Origin: a virus
Strand: one strand, 5' to 3'
Length of the DNA: 26,806 nt
Virus record (IMG/VR): IMGVR_UViG_3300010157_002165
Span: 1-26,806 of that record
Positions within the stretch are counted from its first letter, which is position 1; every line of letters begins with the position of its first letter. Shown in pieces: positions 21,912-26,806 of the stretch. The notes under the pieces were generated by a model. It was given only the letters and a program-made list of their open reading frames with translations. It did not search any database and was not told where the DNA came from. Made by a program: the position numbers and the translations under genes.

Positions 21912-24275
21912 TTAGCTCATTATAGGTAATACTTCAATGTCCGTACCTTGATCGTACCCATTGTCTCTTAGCCATTGAATAGCTACACGATTAGCATCAC
22001 GTTGAACATTGCCTATGCCACTAAAACGATGTACTTCACGTCCGTCTGCCATTACTTTCCAAGCACCGGTGAATGAACCAGGTATTTGTCTTTGTTGTTG
22101 AATAGCATTAGTGCTATCTGGGGCGGGTGCAGGTTGATCCATACGTGATAGACCATACCCTCGTCTATCAATACCCTGATCCAATAACCAAGCTTGAGCT
22201 TTTTCTCTCGCATCTTCAACTGATGTAGCTTGGAATGTATAAACTATACTTTGGTCTGCTGTTCTGTATAGTTTGTAATCTTGTGTTTCGCCACTTGGTT
22301 CATTAGTAGCACGAATTGGTTGTGCTAGTATAGGTTCACTATCACCAACACGTCTTATACCAAATATGTCTCTAGCTTGTCTTGCTGGAAATCTGTGTGG
22401 ACCGTGTTCAAGATAATCATTTAGTCGAATCAATGCTTCTCTATCATTAGTAATGCCTTCAGCATCCTCTACCTTTCTATTAGTATCCAAATTAAATATT
22501 TCATATTTTGGTTTATCATCTTTAGGTTCTTCAAACTTACGAACTGGATAAACAGCGGCAGCAGTTAATGCACCTAAACGAATGTTCCATTCATCTGATG
22601 CTTTTTGTAGTGCTTCTTCTTTACTTGTAGCAACAACTTCAATACTTGCACCACTACGGCCACGACCTTCTTTATCAACACGATACCAATACTTTTTGCC
22701 AACTTCATTGTCAGCCTTTACTTTACGTTCTATCTGTGCTTGTTTAACAAAGCTACGTAATGCAGCCTTTGGTAACTCACCTGCGGCATACTTAGCAAAG
22801 TATTGAATCGTATCTGTATTATCTTTACTTGGCTCTAATAACTTATAAAGTTTTTTTAGATATTCTTTTCTATACTTCTGTGGGTCAACTGCGGCATCCA
22901 GTGCTACAACAAATCGTAACAGTGTGTTCTCAATCTTAGGTATATCAGTATCCAACCAATCACCTCCCGGGCTACGAAACTCAATGTAACCATCTTTAGT
23001 ATTGATACTTGTATATTTGGCTGTTGAACCACTATGAACTAGTTTGCTAGCAATATCACTTAGTCCACTTTTCATTCCATCTAACAACTTTTTAGCGTTT
23101 GCTGGATTTTCTCTAATGTTATCTTTAACTTGTTTCAACGCACTCTTGCAAAAAGTGTTACCTTCACGGTCGAACTCTTTCAATATATATTCGTCACCTA
23201 ATAGTAATGCTAGTTTAACATAGTCAAGCTTTTCTCTACTGAAGTCAGGAACACTTACGTTGATATGTAAGCCGGTACTATCATTCGTATAGCAACCTGT
23301 TTTCTTAGCCCAAGCAACAACTTTGTTGAAGTCAGTTATCATTTCATCTATTGGCATTGGTGGACTTACAAACTCTAATCCAGCAGAACTGTAATCATCT
23401 GGCTCTAAGCTACCATCAGGTTCAACTACATAGTGACCTGCTTCTCTACGAGCACCGTGATAACGTTCGCTTGTATTGACTGGCTTACCAATCATTCTAC
23501 TGAACTCATCACCAACATCATCAACGCTTAAGTCACCACCATTGTCGGGATAAAACCAATGTGGCCAAGTAATATCATAGTTACTTTCAACGTCTTGCAT
23601 TGTATAAAGACCTTCACTTTCTAACCAATCATTTTCGTCTGGCCAATCAGTTTCATCCATCCACTTTTCACGTGCATTGTCATACAATCTAGATTGTTCA
23701 TCCCATTCTTCTTCAACAAACTGGTCGAACTTTTCACTTGCTAAATCGTGTGCTTCTTTCCAGTGTTTCCAAGCTTCATTGCCTTCTGTTTCACTGCGTT
23801 TAGATATCTTACCTGCTTTGTTCGCCGCTTCCTTTTGTTCATCTGTTAAGCCTAATTGGTCATACGCTTCATCAAGTGCGGCATCTTCATCAAACTCACC
23901 TTCACTTTCAATGTATTCACGTAGATAATCTTTACCTTCACTATCCCATTGTTCGCTACGTCTTTCATCTGCCCATTCGTGATAACCTTCAGTTAGCTCA
24001 TCAACTAAACTATCTACTTCTCTAAGACCATTGTAGTTACGGTCATAGAAAAAGTTGCGTATGTTTTGAATACTACCAGCACTTTCATCACTATCATAGT
24101 CAGCTTCTGGATCTCCGTCACCTTCTTCTCGTTTAACGTTTGGAACAATCATCTCAAATTCCATACCAGCCTGAGCACCAGTCTTAGCAGCCTCTTGCTT
24201 TAACCGTGTAGGATTCATTGCTACTTCGTCAAGTATCTCTGTATCTTCTAATATTATAAAGTCTGTTGCTCTCAT
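21912..24275 (-). CDS. Large amidoligase-family protein with CTS-like N-terminus
   Basis: This 787-residue protein begins MRATDFIILEDTEIL, like a T4 capsid-targeting peptide with an I-L-E cleavage point. The amidoligase fold (ATP-grasp-like, forming amide bonds on peptides) is read from AGMEFEMIVPN (36-46), DGSLEPDD and GLEFVSPPMP (299-308), TGLHINVSVPDF (334-345) and YIEFRSPGGDW (430-440). A highly acidic, Trp-rich helical insert occupies residues ~50-235. After ~520 come four related modules of ~40-60 residues of the form Y-x-[IVL]-x-x-x...-[VA]-x-x-x-x-A-x-x-x-A-x-x-W-L, starting near YWYRVDKEG, YEIFNLDT, YKLYRTAD and WKVMADG. It may modify host or virion peptides; the substrate is unknown. 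Confidence 0.75.
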   Translation of the reverse strand: MRATDFIILEDTEILDEVAMNPTRLKQEAAKTGAQAGMEFEMIVPNVKREEGDGDPEADYDSDESAGSIQNIRNFFYDRNYNGLREVDSLVDELTEGYHEWADERRSEQWDSEGKDYLREYIESEGEFDEDAALDEAYDQLGLTDEQKEAANKAGKISKRSETEGNEAWKHWKEAHDLASEKFDQFVEEEWDEQSRLYDNAREKWMDETDWPDENDWLESEGLYTMQDVESNYDITWPHWFYPDNGGDLSVDDVGDEFSRMIGKPVNTSERYHGARREAGHYVVEPDGSLEPDDYSSAGLEFVSPPMPIDEMITDFNKVVAWAKKTGCYTNDSTGLHINVSVPDFSREKLDYVKLALLLGDEYILKEFDREGNTFCKSALKQVKDNIRENPANAKKLLDGMKSGLSDIASKLVHSGSTAKYTSINTKDGYIEFRSPGGDWLDTDIPKIENTLLRFVVALDAAVDPQKYRKEYLKKLYKLLEPSKDNTDTIQYFAKYAAGELPKAALRSFVKQAQIERKVKADNEVGKKYWYRVDKEGRGRSGASIEVVATSKEEALQKASDEWNIRLGALTAAAVYPVRKFEEPKDDKPKYEIFNLDTNRKVEDAEGITNDREALIRLNDYLEHGPHRFPARQARDIFGIRRVGDSEPILAQPIRATNEPSGETQDYKLYRTADQSIVYTFQATSVEDAREKAQAWLLDQGIDRRGYGLSRMDQPAPAPDSTNAIQQQRQIPGSFTGAWKVMADGREVHRFSGIGNVQRDANRVAIQWLRDNGYDQGTDIEVLPIMS

Positions 24276-24295
24276 TTTTATTTCATCTTTTTTGT

Positions 24296-25246
24296 TTAAC
24301 CGTAGGCTGCGGCTGCTAAACTATCCCTAGCAGTACCTACACCTGTAGTATCAGTAGCAACAACGCCTGTGTTTGATACTAAATTGGTTATTGCAGTTAC
24401 TGAGCCACTATTACCATATCCAAATATAGCTTTATCAGCTCCATACCCGGCTGCTGAAAGAGCATACCTAGTAGTACCTACACCTGTAGTATTTGTAGCA
24501 ACAACACCGGTGTTACTTACTAAGTTGGTTGTTGCGGAAGGACCTACACTTGTGACATTTCCATACCCAAATATTGCTTTATCAGTACCATACCCTGCGG
24601 CTGCTAGATAATATCTAGCAAGACCAACTCCTGTTGTATCTGTAGCAACTACTCCTGCATTACTTACTAAATTAGTCATTGACACTCCGCTACCGACAAG
24701 ACCATATCCAAATATAGCTTTGTCAGTACCATAACCTGCAGCCGCAAGGGCAAACCTAGCAGTACCAACACCAGTGGTATCTATGGCAACTACACCAGTG
24801 TTTGATACTAGATTGGTCATTGACAATCCGGTAAAACTTATGTTAGCACCATATCCAAATATAGCTTTATCGGTGCCATATCCAGCGGCTGCAAGATAAC
24901 CTCGCACTGTACCTACACCCGTTGTATCGGTAGCTATTACGCCTGTGTTTGATACTAAGTTAGTTAGTGAATATGCAACGGTATAACTAGCATTAAACCC
25001 ATATCCAAATATAGCTTTGTCAGTACCATAACCTGCTGCCGCAAGGCCTTCTCTAGCAGTACCCACACCTGTAACATCATTACCAACTACACCCGTGTTA
25101 GATACTAGATTAGTTATTGCTGTAACTGTACCGGTAGTTCCATATCCAAAGATAGCCTTTTGAGTGCCACCACCTCCACCCCCGCCACCAGGTGTAAACG
25201 TCCATCCGCCACTAAATGTTAATCCACCTGTTATTGTTACTGTCAT
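24296..25246 (-). CDS. Six-repeat propeller-like surface protein, copy 2
   Basis: This 316-residue paralogue of the protein at 18269-19222 begins MTVTITGGLTFSGGWTFTPG, followed by an eight-Gly run, then six repeats starting at KAIFGYG. It too stops in mid-repeat at LAAAAYG, supporting ring closure between its last and first strands. The segment after FGYG is again the variable part (for example FNASYTVAYSL, LVGSGVSM, NVTSVGPSAT). The last 24 bases of the gene, including the stop, are identical to those of copy 1. It is encoded between an ADP-ribosyltransferase-like and an amidoligase gene. A role in receptor contact or decoration is inferred. Confidence 0.75.
   Translation of the reverse strand: MTVTITGGLTFSGGWTFTPGGGGGGGGTQKAIFGYGTTGTVTAITNLVSNTGVVGNDVTGVGTAREGLAAAGYGTDKAIFGYGFNASYTVAYSLTNLVSNTGVIATDTTGVGTVRGYLAAAGYGTDKAIFGYGANISFTGLSMTNLVSNTGVVAIDTTGVGTARFALAAAGYGTDKAIFGYGLVGSGVSMTNLVSNAGVVATDTTGVGLARYYLAAAGYGTDKAIFGYGNVTSVGPSATTNLVSNTGVVATNTTGVGTTRYALSAAGYGADKAIFGYGNSGSVTAITNLVSNTGVVATDTTGVGTARDSLAAAAYG
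24299..25159 (-). repeat. Six tandem ~140 bp coding repeats, array 2
   Basis: The repeats lie in register with the six protein repeats. The conserved part encodes TNLVSNTGVVATDTTGVGTAR and LAAAGYGTDKAIFGYG. The array parallels array 1 about 6 kb away and offers a path for recombination between the two genes. Confidence 0.8.
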
Positions 25247-25247
25247 A

Positions 25248-26123
25248 TTATGTTGCCTTTTTCAACTTATTCCATTTATCATATATATAGTTTTTCAACT
25301 CTATTGTATTTTTAATTTCATTGTCGTTCATGTATTTAATCAACTTCACAGCACTAGCTCTATCTCCTGCATCTGGCTTACGTGCGTTACTTAAATCAAC
25401 ACCTATGTTATGATCGCCTGTAGTATCGTGATACCATAACAGGTTCTTTAGTTGTCTCTTTGCTCTATCGCTTAGATATTCCTCTTTGTCTTTTTCAATC
25501 AACTCAATCCAAGGCTTAACAAAGTCAGTTGGCTTACGAGTAGCACCTCTAGTTGGTTGACCCTTCAATACATCTTTGGCTTGACTTGGCTGAACACTCT
25601 TACGTGTATCTAATAATCTCCAAGCACTCTCATTTGTATAAAGATATGCTGGTATATCTTTTTGTTTAGCTGTTATCATTATTTGCCGTGTTTGTGGGCT
25701 ACGATATTCATTTTGTTCTTTTAATAAGATATGTATCTCTGTAACAGGTGTCATTGGTATACTTGGCTCTTTGCTGAACACTCTATCTTCTGATTCACGT
25801 GTTCTAGTACCATCACTTTTTAACCAAGCACTATTCCAATAGTCTATTGGCTTAACAATGTATCTACTGTTGAACCAATCACCGTTCATTTTAAACATTA
25901 CACCACCCGTACCAACATATCTATGATAGTCACCAGTCGGTGTTCTTGTTAAACTTAAGAAGTATGGATAACCTTTTGGTGCATAATCTTCTTCGCTACT
26001 ATTACCTGTTACACTTGCTAGTTCAAAGTTACCTGATTGTAGAATCTTTAATGCGGCATTGGTACTAGTGTAATGAAATACTACGCTGGTTGCACGTTCT
26101 ATTAAAAACTCGTTTGCTCTCAT
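25248..26123 (-). CDS. ADP-ribosyltransferase-like protein with CTS-like N-terminus
   Basis: The 291-residue protein starts MRANEFLIERA, like the T4 capsid-targeting peptide with an L-I-E cleavage point. The following part has the start of an ADP-ribosyltransferase-like fold: VVFHYTSTNAALKILQSGNF (His17-Tyr18 and the helix that follows), YPYFLSLTRTP (53-62), and RESEDRVFSK (109-118) where Glu110 or Glu112 may be the catalytic acid. The C-terminal 120 residues are basic and helical (RATRKPTDFVKPWIELIEKD). It is not a full match to any one ART class that I can name. A toxin-like enzyme injected into the host, like T4 Alt, is a reasonable hypothesis. Confidence 0.6.
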   Translation of the reverse strand: MRANEFLIERATSVVFHYTSTNAALKILQSGNFELASVTGNSSEEDYAPKGYPYFLSLTRTPTGDYHRYVGTGGVMFKMNGDWFNSRYIVKPIDYWNSAWLKSDGTRTRESEDRVFSKEPSIPMTPVTEIHILLKEQNEYRSPQTRQIMITAKQKDIPAYLYTNESAWRLLDTRKSVQPSQAKDVLKGQPTRGATRKPTDFVKPWIELIEKDKEEYLSDRAKRQLKNLLWYHDTTGDHNIGVDLSNARKPDAGDRASAVKLIKYMNDNEIKNTIELKNYIYDKWNKLKKAT

Positions 26124-26130
26124 TATGTTA

Positions 26131-26806
26131 TTAATATGTTGGTAATGCCGCTGTGGGTGGCGTGAATGTGGTGGTGTATCTGGCCAAGCCTTTTGTGATG
26201 CGGAGATCGTCTATATAACCATTTAAATCATATACGTTATCTATAGTTTTACCTACTCTCAATGGACCTGTTGGCATCATACTGGTTGAGTTTGCACCGC
26301 TATAGCCCTGTACTCCATCATTGAATATTCGTAATGTTCCACTTGCTCTACAAATTGCAATATGAGTCCACGTGGCCGAAGCAACAGCAATTGAGCTGGC
26401 AATATCGCTTGCAATTAAAATATAAGGTTGATTGCTGGAATTTAACAGCACTGCCCAAGGCGATGCAGTTCCTGAACTTCTTGTGTCAAGTATTGTTTGA
26501 TATGCTGATCCACCGGCTCTATAAAGCCAAAATTCTATTGTAAAATCTCCAGTACCAAATTGATTGGCCACAGAGAAAGGTGCAGTTAGATAATCACCTG
26601 TACCATCGAACGCCATACTTGATCCGCCAAATTTTGATTGTGCAGTAGAGATTTTGGCATCACCCACTGTTTCCAAGTTGTTCATCATTGCATTGTCAAT
26701 GATACCAGCGTTGGTGTAGTTGAGTAGTAGGCTTGTGTTTGTGATTGCTGTTAGTGGTGATGTGGGTACGGTTACAGTGGTAACACCCGAACCTTTAACT
26801 ATGCGA
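26131..26806 (-). CDS. LamG/concanavalin A-like adhesin, 5' end outside window
   Basis: The frame is open to the right window edge (reading ...TVPTSPLTAITNTSLLLNYT before the first Met at 26688), so the start is missing; 225 residues are visible. The LamG jelly-roll is clear: KFGGSSMAFDGTGDYLTAP, FTIEFWLYRAG, WTHIAICRASGTLRIFNDG, and LNGYIDDLRITKGLARYTT at the end, finishing with FTPPTAALPTY. Such domains bind carbohydrates or proteins and are common in phage tail fibres and structural proteins. The gene lies upstream of the ART-like and repeat-protein genes, so a virion surface function is likely. Confidence 0.85.
   Translation of the reverse strand, partial: RIVKGSGVTTVTVPTSPLTAITNTSLLLNYTNAGIIDNAMMNNLETVGDAKISTAQSKFGGSSMAFDGTGDYLTAPFSVANQFGTGDFTIEFWLYRAGGSAYQTILDTRSSGTASPWAVLLNSSNQPYILIASDIASSIAVASATWTHIAICRASGTLRIFNDGVQGYSGANSTSMMPTGPLRVGKTIDNVYDLNGYIDDLRITKGLARYTTTFTPPTAALPTY

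Noticed and set aside
21919-21924. TATAAT before the GH19 lysin gene
   Set aside because: The hexamer is perfect but no usable -35 lies 16-18 bases upstream; left as a chance match.
18269-25246. CRISPR-like repeat arrays
   Set aside because: The periodicity is ~140-153 bp, stays in frame and encodes protein repeats; there are no short identical repeats with unique spacers.
18269-25246. Diversity-generating retroelement variable regions
   Set aside because: No reverse transcriptase or template repeat was seen in the window, and variation lies in each repeat rather than at one 3' site.

Overview
This window looks like part of the genome of a large T4-like tailed phage of a Gram-negative, probably aquatic, bacterium. 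It is AT-rich and almost entirely coding. Every gene except the one at the left edge lies on the minus strand, and most junctions overlap or nearly abut (ATGA, TAATG or 8-nt overlaps). Phage identity rests on a family B DNA polymerase with a clamp-binding C-terminal tail, a gp45-like sliding clamp, a GH19 endolysin, an endonuclease VII-type HNH gene and repeat/LamG adhesin-like proteins. No rRNA or tRNA gene, CRISPR array or integrase was seen.

The minus strand is read right to left. (1) 26806-18269 is a virion/host-interaction block: a LamG protein (cut by the window edge), an ADP-ribosyltransferase-like protein, a six-repeat propeller-like protein, a large amidoligase, a GH19 lysin, a signal-peptide-bearing NUC1-type nuclease, a zinc metallopeptidase and a second six-repeat protein. 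Four of the enzymes begin with a short M-[RK]-x-x-[ED]-F/L-type peptide that resembles the capsid-targeting sequence of T4 internal proteins. This suggests enzymes packaged in the head and injected with the DNA. (2) 18251-13782 is a replication block: a minimal TilS-like PP-loop enzyme, a small DsbA-like protein, DNA polymerase and sliding clamp, with three good sigma70-like promoters. (3) 13778-581 is a long nucleotide and sugar metabolism block. It holds a TGT/DpdA-like transglycosylase, a T-fold protein, FolE, QueD and QueE, which together suggest 7-deazaguanine modification of the phage DNA. Mixed among these are two glycosyltransferases, three nucleotidyltransferase domains (one fused to a cupin, one to an APS-kinase-like domain), a sulfotransferase-like protein and a GalE-like epimerase, which suggest synthesis and transfer of an unidentified sugar or sulfated group. 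A PsiE-like membrane protein and several small unknown genes are also here.

The clearest evolutionary event is at 4200-4864. An HNH endonuclease gene sits inside the original queE locus. The old queE start survives as a 17-codon fragment, still ATGA-coupled to the gene before it, while the intact queE beyond the HNH gene has its own diverged 5' end. The gap at 19833-19901 holds a foldable element with a 13-base match to the conserved 23S rRNA segment known as the I-CeuI target region. QueC is not visible in this window, so the 7-deazaguanine pathway would need a copy elsewhere or the host enzyme.
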